The translations under genes and the position numbers were made by a program. DNA of 64,000 nt, taken from positions 1-64,000 of the forward strand of contig CALVAA010000001.1 of assembly GCA_944325315.1 (NCBI GenBank). Direction: 5' to 3'. The notes beneath the pieces are model-generated. The model did not search any database and was not told the DNA's origin. It saw nothing but the letters and a program-made list of their open reading frames with translations. The stretch's first letter is position 1. Each line of letters opens with the position of its first letter. This document shows positions 53,495-63,226 of the stretch, one piece after another. Origin of the DNA: Candidatus Gastranaerophilales bacterium. GTDB taxonomy: Bacteria > Cyanobacteriota > Vampirovibrionia > Gastranaerophilales > Gastranaerophilaceae.

Positions 53495-55075
53495 ATGAAA
53501 AGTTTTGATTCTTTAAGTTTAAAATATTTTTACAATGAAAATTGTTCTTTTATATCGGGGGCTGTTGTTCAAAAAATTCAACTTCCAAGCAGGCATGAGG
53601 TAATTTTAAATTTAAGAAATATAAGTTTATCAAAAAATAAAAAATTATATATAAATATTAATCCAAAATATCCTCATACCTGTTTTATAGAAAGCGTGAC
53701 AATTCAGAAAAGAAATATCATAATTCCAAACAATCCCCCAATGTTTTGCATGCAATTAAGAAAATATTTAAGCGGGTCTAAAATTAAAGATTTTAGAGTT
53801 ATTGAATACGAAAGAATAATGGAGATAGATTTTGACTACTTTGATGAAATAGGTTCTCTTATAAGGCTCACTCTTGCCATTGAATTTATGGGAAAGTATT
53901 CAAACATAATTTTATACAACAAAAATTCAAGAGTTATTATAGGCTCAATCCATAATGTTTCAAGTGAAAAAAGCTCAATTAGAGAAGTTTTTGGCGGAGC
54001 AAAATATATCTATCCTCCCTTAAAAAATAAACTTGACATTTTAAAAACAAGCTACAGCACTTTTTTTGAAATTGCAAAAGAAAAAGATATTAAAAAAATA
54101 TCCGATAATTTTTACTATTTCAGCAACGGAATTCTTGAAAATGTTTACAAAAAAATCAATGATACAAAAAAAGTTTTTGATTTTTTACAAAATTTGGAAA
54201 ATCTGGATAACAAAGAGTTTATAATTTCATACTGGGATAAAAAAAATACGCTGACCGAGGCAATTGACAGTTACTTTAGCAATATTATTTTTTGTGAAAC
54301 ATTAAAAAAAGAAAAAGAAAAATTAAAAAAATGTCTTTCAGGTGATATTAAAAAAAATCAAAAAATTTTGTCAAATAAACCGGACAATACAAAAGCTCTT
54401 GATTATAAATCAAGAGCAGATTTAATAATGTGTAATTTGTATTCAATTAAACCAAAACAAAAAGAACTTATCGCTGAAGGAAAAACGGTTGAATTGGATG
54501 CTAATTTATCAGCCGATAAAAATGCTCAAAAGTACTATTCTTTGTATAAAAAATCTTTATCAACTTACAAACATTCTTTTGAAAGATATATTGAGGCAAA
54601 AGAAAAAGATGAATATTATGCTTCAATTCTTTTCAATATTGATAATTCAGAGAATTTTAGCGAATTAAAAGAAATTGAATCAGAGCTTTTTAGAATGGGC
54701 CTTGTAAGAAATTTTGAAGATAAAAATCAGGAGATAAAAATTGGAAAAATTGAATTTGATTCTTGGGAAATTTATATCGGGAAAAACAATAAACAAAATG
54801 ATTATCTGATATCAAAAATAGCTTCCGGAGAGGATTTATGGTTTCATGGACTTAATTTTCCAAGCGCACATGTGATTTTAAAAATTTATAACAATAAAAA
54901 CAATCCTCCTGCTTCCGTTTTAGAATACTGCGCAAGACTTGTAAAAGAAAATTCAATTGCAAAAAATTCTACTAAAACTTCAATTATAATGACAAAAAGA
55001 AAGAACCTTAAAAAACCCCCGAATTCATATCCGGGATATGTTACATATAAAAATGAAATTGAAATTGTAGTTTAA
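53495..55075 (+). CDS. rqcH: Ribosome quality-control NFACT protein RqcH
   Basis: A 526-residue RqcH/FbpA-like protein, which adds C-terminal alanine tails to stalled nascent chains on the 50S subunit. NFACT-N is at residues 1 to about 200 (QKIQLPSRHEVILNL, FCMQLRKYLSGSKI, EFMGKYSNIILYN), a long coiled coil spans about 270-395, and NFACT-R follows with GEDLWFHGLNFPSAHVILK, which keeps the D-x-W-x-H core, and TKRKNLKKPPNSYPGYVTY. It is convergent with typA, with one base between the two stops. Confidence 0.93.
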   Translation: MKSFDSLSLKYFYNENCSFISGAVVQKIQLPSRHEVILNLRNISLSKNKKLYININPKYPHTCFIESVTIQKRNIIIPNNPPMFCMQLRKYLSGSKIKDFRVIEYERIMEIDFDYFDEIGSLIRLTLAIEFMGKYSNIILYNKNSRVIIGSIHNVSSEKSSIREVFGGAKYIYPPLKNKLDILKTSYSTFFEIAKEKDIKKISDNFYYFSNGILENVYKKINDTKKVFDFLQNLENLDNKEFIISYWDKKNTLTEAIDSYFSNIIFCETLKKEKEKLKKCLSGDIKKNQKILSNKPDNTKALDYKSRADLIMCNLYSIKPKQKELIAEGKTVELDANLSADKNAQKYYSLYKKSLSTYKHSFERYIEAKEKDEYYASILFNIDNSENFSELKEIESELFRMGLVRNFEDKNQEIKIGKIEFDSWEIYIGKNNKQNDYLISKIASGEDLWFHGLNFPSAHVILKIYNNKNNPPASVLEYCARLVKENSIAKNSTKTSIIMTKRKNLKKPPNSYPGYVTYKNEIEIVV

Positions 55076-55076
55076 T

Positions 55077-56864
55077 TTATCTTAACTTTATAAGGTCAGC
55101 TTTTCTTATTCTTATATTTTTAGGAGTAATTTCAACGAGCTCGTCGTCTTGGATGTATTCAAGAGCATCTTCAAGATTCATAATTTTTGGAGCTTGTAGT
55201 GTTACCATAACATCAGCTGTTGCTGAGCGCATATTTGTCATTTTTTTGGTTTTACAAACATTAACCGGAATATCTTGCGGGCGGTTGCATTCTCCTACAA
55301 TCATTCCTCTGTAGACTTTTGTTTTTGGCGTTATAAAAAATACACCCCTGTCTTCAAATTGATGAAGCGCATAAGCTACAGCTTCGCCGTCTTCATGGGC
55401 TATTAAAGAACCTGTTCTTTGACGGGGGATATCTCCTGCGTATTCATCATAGTGTGCAAATGTGTGATACATTATGCCTTCGCCTTTTGTCATTCTTATA
55501 AATTCCGATCTAAAACCGATAAGACCTCTTGCAGGGATTAGAAAATCTATATTTGTTCTTTTTAATCCCGCTTCCATATTAAGCATCTGTGCTTTTCTTC
55601 CGGACAATCTTTCTATAACAGAGCCCGTATACTCTTCAGGAACATCTACAATTAAGTTTTCAAACGGCTCAAGTTTAACTCCGTCTTCTTCTTTATAAAT
55701 TACTTCCGGTTTTGAAACTTGGAATTCATAACCTTCTCTTCTCATTGTTTCAATCAAGATTCCAAGATGCAATTCTCCTCTTCCCGAAACTTTAAATACA
55801 TCTGTTGAATCAGTATCTTCAACTCTTAAAGAAACATTCTTTTCAAGTTCATGATAAAGTCTTTTTCTAAGTTGTCTGCTTGTTACAAATTTGCCTTCAG
55901 TGCCTGCAAAAGGTGAATTGTTGATTGAAAAATTCATCTGAAGAGTAGGCTCATCTATTTTTATCAAAGGAAGCGCAACGGGGTTAGTGAGGCAAGAGAT
56001 TGTTTCTCCTATTTGAATATCCGAAAAACCTGCAATTCCGATAATGTCTCCGGCGAAAGCCTCTTGTATTTCAACCCTTCCTAAGTCTTTAAAACCAAAT
56101 AGTTTTACAATTTTTCCTTTTTGGTAAGTTCCGTCCGCTTTAATAAGAGTCACTTGTTCTTGAGATTTTATTGAGCCGTTTTTAATTCTTCCGATTGCAA
56201 TTCTTCCTACATATTCGTTATAGTCCAGTGTTGTAATTTGAAGTTGCAAAGGAAGGTCAACATCTGCCTCAGGTCCTTCAATGTTTTCAAGTATACAATC
56301 CAATAAAGGAAGTATATTTTTGTTTTCATCTTCTAAATTTACTTTTGCATATCTGTTTAGGGAGCTTGCATAAACTACAGGGAAATCTATTAAGTCGTCT
56401 CTATCTGTTAATTCGGTAAATAAATCAAAAACTTTATCTAAAGTGCCATCCGGATTAGCGCCTTGTTTGTCTATTTTGTTTATTACAACAATAATTTTTA
56501 TACCCAACTCAAGCGCTTTGGATAATACAAATCTTGTTTGAGGCATAGGTCCTTCTTGGGCGTCAACAATTAACAAAGCGCCATCAACCATTCCTAAAAC
56601 ACGCTCTACCTCTCCTCCAAAATCAGCGTGGCCCGGGGTATCTACAACATTAATCTTAACGCCTTTGTATTCAACTGCAACATTTTTAGAAAGTATTGTT
56701 ATTCCTCTTTCTTTTTCAATGTCGTTATTATCAAGTACGCAAGTTCCCATTTCCTGATGTTCTTTGAACACTCCTGTCTGGTCTAAAATACAGTCTACAA
56801 GAGTAGTTTTACCATGGTCAACGTGAGCTATTATTGCGATATTTCTTAATTTTTTATTTTTCAT
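55077..56864 (-). CDS. typA: Ribosome-associated GTPase TypA/BipA
   Basis: A 595-residue translational GTPase that helps ribosome assembly, especially in stress. G motifs: IAHVDHGKTTLVDCIL, DTPGHADFGGEVERVL, VINKIDKQGANPD. The EF-G-like domains III and V and the TypA-specific C-terminus (LIPARGLIGFRSEFIRMTKG then EGIMYHTFAHYDEYAGDIPR) follow. The start at ATG 56864 is preceded by AGGAAG and gives the usual KNKKLRNIAIIAHVDHGKTT opening; an in-frame start 16 codons upstream is unlikely. Confidence 0.95.
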   Translation of the reverse strand: MKNKKLRNIAIIAHVDHGKTTLVDCILDQTGVFKEHQEMGTCVLDNNDIEKERGITILSKNVAVEYKGVKINVVDTPGHADFGGEVERVLGMVDGALLIVDAQEGPMPQTRFVLSKALELGIKIIVVINKIDKQGANPDGTLDKVFDLFTELTDRDDLIDFPVVYASSLNRYAKVNLEDENKNILPLLDCILENIEGPEADVDLPLQLQITTLDYNEYVGRIAIGRIKNGSIKSQEQVTLIKADGTYQKGKIVKLFGFKDLGRVEIQEAFAGDIIGIAGFSDIQIGETISCLTNPVALPLIKIDEPTLQMNFSINNSPFAGTEGKFVTSRQLRKRLYHELEKNVSLRVEDTDSTDVFKVSGRGELHLGILIETMRREGYEFQVSKPEVIYKEEDGVKLEPFENLIVDVPEEYTGSVIERLSGRKAQMLNMEAGLKRTNIDFLIPARGLIGFRSEFIRMTKGEGIMYHTFAHYDEYAGDIPRQRTGSLIAHEDGEAVAYALHQFEDRGVFFITPKTKVYRGMIVGECNRPQDIPVNVCKTKKMTNMRSATADVMVTLQAPKIMNLEDALEYIQDDELVEITPKNIRIRKADLIKLR

Positions 56865-57005
56865 TGTTGTTAATCTTCCTAAAAGTGTATATTCTTTTAA
56901 CGTTTGTGACAAAAATAATTTTACAATAAAAATAAATGTTAAAAAATATATTTATCAATATTGTTGTGTTAAAATTAAAGAGTTATATTTACCGAGGAGA
57001 TAAAC

Positions 57006-57611
57006 ATGGCCGATAGTACAGACGAAATTACTTGCCCTGCATGCGGCAAAGCAATGAAAAAAATTTTTGTTGAACAACCGGGTTTTAATGTCGATATTTG
57101 CACAAAAGGATGTGGCGGAATATTTTTTGATAACAGAGAATATAAAAAATTTGATGAAAAACACGAAGATATATTAGCCTTACAACAAAGCTGTGACAAT
57201 AAGGAAGGGACTTATAAAAAAACAGATACGAATGAAGTAAGAACTTGTCCTGTTTGTTATTGCAAGATGGTAAAACATTATGCAAATCCAAAAAAAACAG
57301 TGGAAATTGATGAGTGTTACGGCTGCGGATCCGTATTTTTGGATAAGGGTGAATTGGAAAAAATCAGAGAAGAATTTGAAACAGAAAAAGAAGCTTCAAA
57401 ATATTTTAATGATAAAACAGCCCAAATGGCTCTGGATGGTATGAACGCCGATTTATCAAAAACAATGGTCAAAGTTGCCGGAATATTGCCTTTTTATAAT
57501 TCGATAAGCACAATATTAACCGATAGATACATTGAAAGCAGAGACAAAGACATATTTGAACAAAGAGAAGAAGTTTTAAAAAAATTAAACGAAAAAGGAT
57601 TAGGTGAATAG
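57006..57611 (+). CDS. Protein with two TFIIB-type zinc ribbons
   Basis: A 201-residue cytoplasmic protein with two zf-TFIIB domains: ITCPACGKAMKKIFVEQPGF with DICTKGCGGIFFDNREYKKF, and RTCPVCYCKMVKHYANPKKT with DECYGCGSVFLDKGELEKI. The rest is a charged helix and a short hydrophobic patch. The family is widespread but its function is unknown; a nucleic-acid or metal-handling role is possible. The start follows GAGGAGATAAAC. It is three bases from glyA, so the two are co-transcribed. Confidence 0.85.
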   Translation: MADSTDEITCPACGKAMKKIFVEQPGFNVDICTKGCGGIFFDNREYKKFDEKHEDILALQQSCDNKEGTYKKTDTNEVRTCPVCYCKMVKHYANPKKTVEIDECYGCGSVFLDKGELEKIREEFETEKEASKYFNDKTAQMALDGMNADLSKTMVKVAGILPFYNSISTILTDRYIESRDKDIFEQREEVLKKLNEKGLGE

Positions 57612-57614
57612 GTA

Positions 57615-58850
57615 ATGGAAATAGATATAATAAAAAAAACAGACCCTGAAGTTGCAAAGTATATTGAACTTGAGTTTAAACGCCAGCAAAACACAATTGA
57701 ACTTATTGCATCCGAAAATTTTACTTCCCCTGCCGTAATGGCAGCCTGTGGAAGTGTGCTCACAAATAAATACGCTGAAGGCAGACCCTATAAAAGATAC
57801 TATAACGGTTGTGAAAATATAGATAAAATCGAAGAATTGGCAGTTAAAAGATGCTGTGAGCTGTTTAAATGTGACCATGCCAATGTTCAGCCGCATTCCG
57901 GAGCGCAAGCTAATATGGCAGTGTTTCTATACGCTCTTAAAACAGGCGATACTATACTTGGAATGGATTTATCAAACGGTGGACACTTAACCCACGGTTC
58001 AAGTGTTAATTTTTCAGGGATAAACTACAACACTATATCCTACGGTGTTGATGAAAACGGTGTTATAGACTATAACGATGTTGAAAAAAAAGCCCTTGAA
58101 TATAAACCAAAACTTATTATTGCAGGAGCAAGCAATTATTCAAGAATAATAGATTTTGAAAGATTTTCAAAAATTGCTAAAGAAATTAATGCTTATTTCA
58201 TGGTAGATATAGCTCATATTGCAGCTCTTGTAGCTACAGGGGTTCATCCAAGCCCTGTTTCTTATGCTGATTTTATTACAACAACAACCCACAAAACCCT
58301 TAGAGGCCCGAGAGGCGGAATTATAATGTGCAAAAAAGAACATGCTTCAGGCATTGATAAAGCAGTATTTCCCGGAATCCAAGGCGGACCTTTGGAACAC
58401 ATTATTGCAGGCAAAGCAATAGCGCTTAAAGAAGCACAAAGTGAAGATTTTAAAGAGTATGCAAAACAGGTTGTTGAAAATTCTTCTTATCTTGCGCAAG
58501 AATTAATCTCAAACGGGATTGATATAGTAGGCGGAAAATCAGAAAACCATGTTATGACAATTGATTTAAGAAAATTAGATAAAACAGGCAAAGATGTTGC
58601 TAATTTACTGGAAGAAGTCGGCATTACCGCAAACAAAAATACTGTACCGAATGATCCTACGTCTCCTTTTGTAACTTCAGGGGTAAGAATAGGAACGGCA
58701 GCAACAACGACCAGAGGAATGAAAAAGCCCGAGATGAAAGAAATTGCCTCTATTATTGCTGATGCAATTTTAGAAAAGGACAGCATTGAAAACCTAAAAA
58801 ACCGTTCTTTAAATCTTTGCAAAAAATTTCCTTTGTATGAAAATATATAA
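57615..58850 (+). CDS. glyA: Serine hydroxymethyltransferase
   Basis: A 411-residue PLP enzyme that makes glycine and 5,10-methylene-THF from serine. [54 protein letters not shown] and the PLP-lysine region [14 protein letters not shown] are present. [13 protein letters not shown] is a small variant of the usual G-M-x-L-x-x-G-G-H-L-T-H-G. Full length. Folate glutamylation by FolC, elsewhere in the window, supports the same one-carbon pool. Confidence 0.96.
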   Translation: MEIDIIKKTDPEVAKYIELEFKRQQNTIELIASENFTSPAVMAACGSVLTNKYAEGRPYKRYYNGCENIDKIEELAVKRCCELFKCDHANVQPHSGAQANMAVFLYALKTGDTILGMDLSNGGHLTHGSSVNFSGINYNTISYGVDENGVIDYNDVEKKALEYKPKLIIAGASNYSRIIDFERFSKIAKEINAYFMVDIAHIAALVATGVHPSPVSYADFITTTTHKTLRGPRGGIIMCKKEHASGIDKAVFPGIQGGPLEHIIAGKAIALKEAQSEDFKEYAKQVVENSSYLAQELISNGIDIVGGKSENHVMTIDLRKLDKTGKDVANLLEEVGITANKNTVPNDPTSPFVTSGVRIGTAATTTRGMKKPEMKEIASIIADAILEKDSIENLKNRSLNLCKKFPLYENI

Positions 58851-58867
58851 GTAAAAGGAAAGAAGCA

Positions 58868-59914
58868 ATGATAAAATTATCTCAAGCACATGTTCTGGGA
58901 ACAATAATAGCTTATCTTTTAGGAATTTTTATAGTTCCTTGTGTAATATATTTTTCACAAAAAATGGGACTTATAGATATTCCAAACGAAAGAAAAATTC
59001 ATCATGGAAATATCTCACGACTTGGCGGTGTTGCAATTTGGACATCAGTAATGCTTACATTTTTGTTTTTGGTACTTTTAAGCTATTATCCTAAAGGACA
59101 GGGCTTGAGCGCAATTATTGTCGGCGGGTCGCTGATGTTTTTAATGGGTTTAATTGATGATATTTATTGCCTGAATGCTAAATTTAAGCTTTTTATACAA
59201 ATAGCAATAGCAACAATAGTTATCCTTTTAGGGGTTAGGATTGAAACATTTTACAATCCTTTTGGTCCTGATATCTGCCTTGGAGTTTTTTCATACCCAA
59301 TAACCCTGCTTTGGATAGTGGGAATTACAAATGCAATCAATTTTATAGATGGCATAGACGGCCTTGCGGGTTCAATTGTAAGTATCTCAGCTCTTGCAAT
59401 AGGAATAGTTTCGCTTGTTTTAGCTCCTGCTGTTCCGATTACTGCTTTAATTGCCTTTATTCTAATGGGTGCAATGTGTGCGTTTTTAACATTTAACTAC
59501 AATCCGGCTAAAATCTTTATGGGTGATTCCGGTGCGCTTTATGCAGGTTTTTTGCTTGCTACTCTTTCTATTACGGGAATTGTGAAACCGAGTGATGGAA
59601 TCAGTATGTATCTTCCGATTTTAATTCTTGCAATCCCTTTGATGGATATAGCATATTCTTCAATCAGAAGAATAATGAAAGGTTCAAGCCCTTTTATAGC
59701 GGATGCCGAACATATTCACCACAAATTGCTTCATGCCGGATATTCGCAAGATAAACTTGTGCTTTTACTTGCAAGTTTTTCTATGGTTTGTGCTCTTTTA
59801 TCCATTATTGTAGTTTCAACAAAAAGCAAATTTATAATTGTAGCTCTTAGTCTTATAGGTGTGCTTTTAGTGTTAAATATCGTATCAAAATTGATTAAGA
59901 AGAAAGAAAATTGA
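58868..59914 (+). CDS. Undecaprenyl-phosphate GlcNAc-1-phosphate transferase (WecA/TagO type)
   Basis: A 348-residue, eleven-segment transferase of the MraY/WecA superfamily that starts polyprenyl-linked glycans on UDP-sugars. Motifs: HHGNISRLGGVAIW, MGLIDDIYCLNAKFKLF, NAINFIDGIDGLAGS, KIFMGDSGALYAGFLLATLS and the WecA-type histidine motif ADAEHIHHKLLHAGYSQ. The last one separates it from MraY. It is 17 bases after glyA. It may feed O-antigen-like or wall glycan synthesis. Confidence 0.9.
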   Translation: MIKLSQAHVLGTIIAYLLGIFIVPCVIYFSQKMGLIDIPNERKIHHGNISRLGGVAIWTSVMLTFLFLVLLSYYPKGQGLSAIIVGGSLMFLMGLIDDIYCLNAKFKLFIQIAIATIVILLGVRIETFYNPFGPDICLGVFSYPITLLWIVGITNAINFIDGIDGLAGSIVSISALAIGIVSLVLAPAVPITALIAFILMGAMCAFLTFNYNPAKIFMGDSGALYAGFLLATLSITGIVKPSDGISMYLPILILAIPLMDIAYSSIRRIMKGSSPFIADAEHIHHKLLHAGYSQDKLVLLLASFSMVCALLSIIVVSTKSKFIIVALSLIGVLLVLNIVSKLIKKKEN

Positions 59915-60293
59915 GAAATTTAGCCTCTGTCATATTGAACTTTCCGGAATTTAAAGGGTCTTTGACGAGCTAAAATTCCGGACACAAAGCAAGTTTCGGA
60001 ATATTAAACTTTAGTCGTAAGAATACAATTAAACGCTGTCATGCTGAACTTGTTTCAGCATCTTAACAGGTTTAATTAGAAGAATAAAACTAAACACTAT
60101 TAAAAGTTATAAAATGAAATTACTAATTTTACACTTTATAAGACCCTGAGATGCACTCTGCAGAGAGAATTTTAGCTTAGCTTAGCAAAATTTTAGGTGC
60201 TTCAGGGCGACAACACATGGTGAAGTAAGCAAAAATTACAAAAAAACAATAAAAACCAATGAACTAATTAAAACAAGTTCAAATATTTATAGC
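59915..60293. repeat. Gene-free gap with REP-like palindromes
   Basis: No reading frame is supported here. The gap contains a perfect inverted repeat TCCGGAATTT / AAATTCCGGA (59943-59952 and 59973-59982), a perfect ATGCTGAA-CTTGT-TTCAGCAT hairpin (60041-60061) preceded by GCTGTC, an earlier degenerate copy (GTCATATTGAACTTT near 59934), and an outward pair, CCCTGA near 60144 and TTCAGGG near 60202. The TGTC-x-x-x-CTGAA...TTCAG-x-x-TCT pattern resembles REP-like intergenic palindromes seen in several phyla. These may act as terminators between two convergent genes or be non-autonomous mobile repeats. Confidence 0.6.
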
Positions 60294-60515
60294 CTATTTT
60301 AAAATAAAGCCAAGAAAAAAACTCGATAGAATAAATATACCTACAAAAAAATATGTAACTTTATTTAATCCCTTCTCGGTTGATTTTTGTGATGAAAAAA
60401 GTTGGCTGGCAGCACCGATTGAAGCGATGCCATCGCCTTTTGGAGAGTGTAATAAAACTAAAATTACACTAAATACTGCCGATATAATTTGCAATGTGTA
60501 GAAAAATGTTGTCAT
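60294..60515 (-). CDS. secG: Preprotein translocase subunit SecG
   Basis: A 73-residue protein with two membrane segments (LQIISAVFSVILVLLHSPKG at the start and YFFVGIFILSSFFLGFIL at the end). The middle reads GDGIASIGAASQLFSSQKST, matching the conserved GLG-x-x-FG-type SecG linker in position. It assists SecYEG export at the inner membrane. Its length is normal for the family. Confidence 0.9.
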   Translation of the reverse strand: MTTFFYTLQIISAVFSVILVLLHSPKGDGIASIGAASQLFSSQKSTEKGLNKVTYFFVGIFILSSFFLGFILK

Positions 60516-60584
60516 TATATACCCTTTTTATTATGCTTAAAATTAAAGTATCATAAAAATATTTTTTTTGCACAAATAGTATTG

Positions 60585-61238
60585 TTAAAACTTAACAAAA
60601 AGTTTTAATTTGCCGTTGTCCCCTCTGAAATTAATCCAGCCTGTTTTTTGTTGATTGTTAAAGTCATACACTTTAACTAAAAGCCAGTTACCACGTACAA
60701 GCCATGGGGTTATTTTTCTTGGTATTTCAATTGAGCCGGTGGCATTGGTTTGCTTTAAAGGTGCAGCGTAGAGAATTTTATCCGTTTTTTGCAGGTCTTT
60801 AAATAAATACACCCCGAATTTTTTTCCAAAATAGTCAAAAAATTCACTCCAATTATAGAATTTGCTTTGTTTTTGACTGACCCAACCGCAAATAGGATTT
60901 TGAAGCTGGTTAAAGCATACCAAGTCCCAGCCTTCCGTTGTGTCAAGCGTTGTCAGAAGTGCAATTTTATTTTTTGTTGAATAAGCTGCAAAAATTTCAT
61001 CAATGCTGCATCTTGTATTATTCATAATACAAGATGCTTCGTTATTGTAGTTAAAATTTAGAGTTTCAAGGATTTTTCCTTGGCTGTTAGGCTCTTGGCG
61101 CATTATAACAGGAGATTGCACAAGACTATATCCTATACCATACCTTTTTAGTGAATTGATGTAATATGGCATAACATCGGCATTTGCCTTAATGACAACA
61201 GAGAAAAATATTAAAATTAAAAATAAAATTCTTTTCAT
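60585..61238 (-). CDS. Exported protein with SH3-like domains
   Basis: A 217-residue protein with a signal peptide (KRILFLILIFFSVVIKANA, cut near ADV). The first domain (SLVQSPVIMRQEPNSQGKIL, then a beta-rich stretch to about 105) has the layout of a bacterial SH3 domain, and the last part (TPWLVRGNWLLVKVYDFNNQ, KTGWINFRGDNGKL) looks like a second. Two cysteines close together (ASCIMNNTRCS) could form a disulfide. Probably a periplasmic wall-binding protein. It is two bases from hisH on the same strand. Confidence 0.8.
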   Translation of the reverse strand: MKRILFLILIFFSVVIKANADVMPYYINSLKRYGIGYSLVQSPVIMRQEPNSQGKILETLNFNYNNEASCIMNNTRCSIDEIFAAYSTKNKIALLTTLDTTEGWDLVCFNQLQNPICGWVSQKQSKFYNWSEFFDYFGKKFGVYLFKDLQKTDKILYAAPLKQTNATGSIEIPRKITPWLVRGNWLLVKVYDFNNQQKTGWINFRGDNGKLKLFVKF

Positions 61239-61240
61239 AA

Positions 61241-61834
61241 TTATAATTCTAACCAGCTTTTGAAAAAATTAATACCTGCCTTTGCACTTTTTTCGGGATG
61301 AAATTGAACAGCCAAAAGATTGTCTTTTTGAATAGAAGAGCAAAACTCAATTTCGTAGTTACAATATGAAGAAACCACTTTTTTATCTATAGGTTCTACA
61401 TAATACGAATTTACAAAATAGAAGTACTCATCATTTAAATAATTATTATTATCTGTTGTTTTGATTTTGTTCCAGCCTATTTGGGGTATTTTTCCTTTTG
61501 GAAATTTTTTTACTTCTCCTTTTAAAATCCCCAAACCTTCTGTGTTAGGGGCTTCTTCGCTTTTTTCAAAAAGTATTTGAAGCCCAAGACAAATCCCTAA
61601 AAAAGGTTTCCCGTCTTTTATAACATTTAAAACGGTGTCAACAAGCTCTTTTTTGCATAGATTATCAACCGCTTGTTTAAAATGGCCTTGTCCCGGGAAA
61701 ATAATTTTTGAAGCGTTTATAATATCCTCTTTTTTATCGGATATACTATGATTACAGTTCAGATATGAAAGCATGTTTGAAAGGCTTTTAATATTTCCCG
61801 AATTGTAGTCTATTATAACAACATTATTTTTCAA
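61241..61834 (-). CDS. hisH: Imidazole glycerol phosphate synthase, glutaminase subunit
   Basis: A 197-residue class I glutaminase of histidine synthesis, working with HisF. VIIDYNSGNIKSLSNML at the start, the oxyanion region FPGQGHFKQAVDNL, the nucleophile LGICLGLQILFEKSEEA, and VQFHPEKSAKAGINFFKSW at the end are all HisH-like. hisF and other his genes are not in the window. It overlaps the aminotransferase gene by 11 bases. Confidence 0.93.
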   Translation of the reverse strand: MKNNVVIIDYNSGNIKSLSNMLSYLNCNHSISDKKEDIINASKIIFPGQGHFKQAVDNLCKKELVDTVLNVIKDGKPFLGICLGLQILFEKSEEAPNTEGLGILKGEVKKFPKGKIPQIGWNKIKTTDNNNYLNDEYFYFVNSYYVEPIDKKVVSSYCNYEIEFCSSIQKDNLLAVQFHPEKSAKAGINFFKSWLEL

Positions 61835-63065
61835 ATTCGAATCCGTCTTCTCTCATTCTTCTAATGATTTCATCTAAATCTTCATCTTTTGCAACAACAG
61901 ACAAACGAACGTGTCTCAGTGCATTTTTATCAAAAGCAGTCCCTGGAACAACTACAATGCCTGATTTTTCAAGCATTTCATTTGCAAATTCAACACAGTC
62001 TTTAAATCTTTTGGGAATTTCAAGCCATAAATAAAATGTTGTTTTTGGTACATCAATTTTATATCCCAACGATTTTAAACCTGCGGTAAATTTTATTAGT
62101 TTATTCTTAAACTTTTGATTCTGTTCATCAATATACTTTTGCCCTTCTTCGCTTGTTAATAAATCAGCTCCTGCATATTGAAGAACTTTGAAAATGCCTG
62201 TATCAACGGTAGATTTTTGTCGAGACAACATTGTAATTGCAGTTGGATTGCCGACAGCGTAACCTAAACGCCAACCTGTCATGGCGTATGATTTTGAAAA
62301 ACTGTACATTTCAATACAACAATCCATTGCACCTTTGCATTCAAGAGCTGAATGAGGTTTTGAATTTTCATCAAAATACATTTCAGAGTATGCATTGTCT
62401 GAAATTAAAAGAATCCCAAATTTGTTACAAAAATCTACACAGTGTTGAAGATATTCAAATTTGCAAGTACAACCTAAAGGATTATTGGGGTAATTTATAA
62501 TTAAAGCTTTGATTTTTTTGGGGTCATTGCCTTCTTTTATATATTTTTCCAAAACCTTGTTCATATCGGGTTGATAATCATCTTCTTTTTTTAATTCAAC
62601 ACCGTACGATCTTGCGTTTGACGCTTTAATCATTTGACTGTATGAAGCATACCCCGGAGTCGGAATAAGTATAACATCTTGGTCTTTTTCATTTTCATTA
62701 GGGTTAACAAGGGCTTTAATCATATTTGCAAGCCCTTCTTTTGAACCTATCAAAGAAAAGATTTCTGTTTTTGAATTAAGTTCAACATTGAATCTTCTTT
62801 TCATTCTGTCTTTAACTGCTTCAAGGAATTTAGTCTCTCCTTTTGGGGTTGAGTAGGTATGGAGTGAATCTATGTTTAAATATTCAATGGTTTTTTTAAT
62901 GACAAAATCAGGAACTTTTTCAACCGGAGCGCCCATTGAAAGCGCAATAGGCGCTCTATTTTTTGCTTTTAGCATTGGTGCAAGCTCGTTTTGTTTTGCT
63001 TTAATTTCAAACATGATATAGTTTTTCATGTTTTGAATTTTGTTGTTAAAAATATTTTTTTCCAT
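61824..63065 (-). CDS. Class I/II aminotransferase (aspartate/LL-diaminopimelate type)
   Basis: A 413-residue PLP aminotransferase. The core motifs are IALSMGAPVEKVPDFV, TYSTPKGETKFLEAVKDRMK, NYPNNPLGC, and SFSKSYAMTGWRLGYAVGN with the PLP lysine, plus the substrate-binding arginine in ALRHVRLSV. The fold I type and the G-x-x-x-x-x-G-x-x-EF-like opening suit aspartate or diaminopimelate aminotransferase; the exact substrate is not settled by sequence. Overlap with hisH raises the alternative of histidinol-phosphate aminotransferase. Confidence 0.82.
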   Translation of the reverse strand: MEKNIFNNKIQNMKNYIMFEIKAKQNELAPMLKAKNRAPIALSMGAPVEKVPDFVIKKTIEYLNIDSLHTYSTPKGETKFLEAVKDRMKRRFNVELNSKTEIFSLIGSKEGLANMIKALVNPNENEKDQDVILIPTPGYASYSQMIKASNARSYGVELKKEDDYQPDMNKVLEKYIKEGNDPKKIKALIINYPNNPLGCTCKFEYLQHCVDFCNKFGILLISDNAYSEMYFDENSKPHSALECKGAMDCCIEMYSFSKSYAMTGWRLGYAVGNPTAITMLSRQKSTVDTGIFKVLQYAGADLLTSEEGQKYIDEQNQKFKNKLIKFTAGLKSLGYKIDVPKTTFYLWLEIPKRFKDCVEFANEMLEKSGIVVVPGTAFDKNALRHVRLSVVAKDEDLDEIIRRMREDGFEFEK

Positions 63066-63149
63066 ACTTACCTCTTTTTGTCTTAAGTATTATACTACAG
63101 AACCTTGAAAAAGTTAAAGTAAATTAATTTTACTTTTTACAAAAAAATC

Positions 63150-63178
63150 TTTAAAAAAACTTTTAAATAGGGTATAAT
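63150..63178 (+). promoter_or_regulatory. Promoter of the hibernation factor gene
   Basis: TTTAAA at 63150-63155, a 17-base spacer and a consensus TATAAT at 63173-63178, with ATG 63227 about 49 bases on. A perfect 8-bp palindrome, AAAGTAAA-TTAAT-TTTACTTT (63116-63136), lies just upstream, between the two divergent genes. Confidence 0.6.
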
Positions 63179-63226
63179 ATATAAATGCGAGATGGAGACT
63201 ATCTGCGCTAGAAACGGAGAAAAACT

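Noticed and set aside
60120-60240. A tRNA or small structural RNA in the gap before secG
   Set aside because: Stems can be drawn, but there is no cloverleaf, T-loop or known RNA core; REP-like repeats explain the symmetry better.
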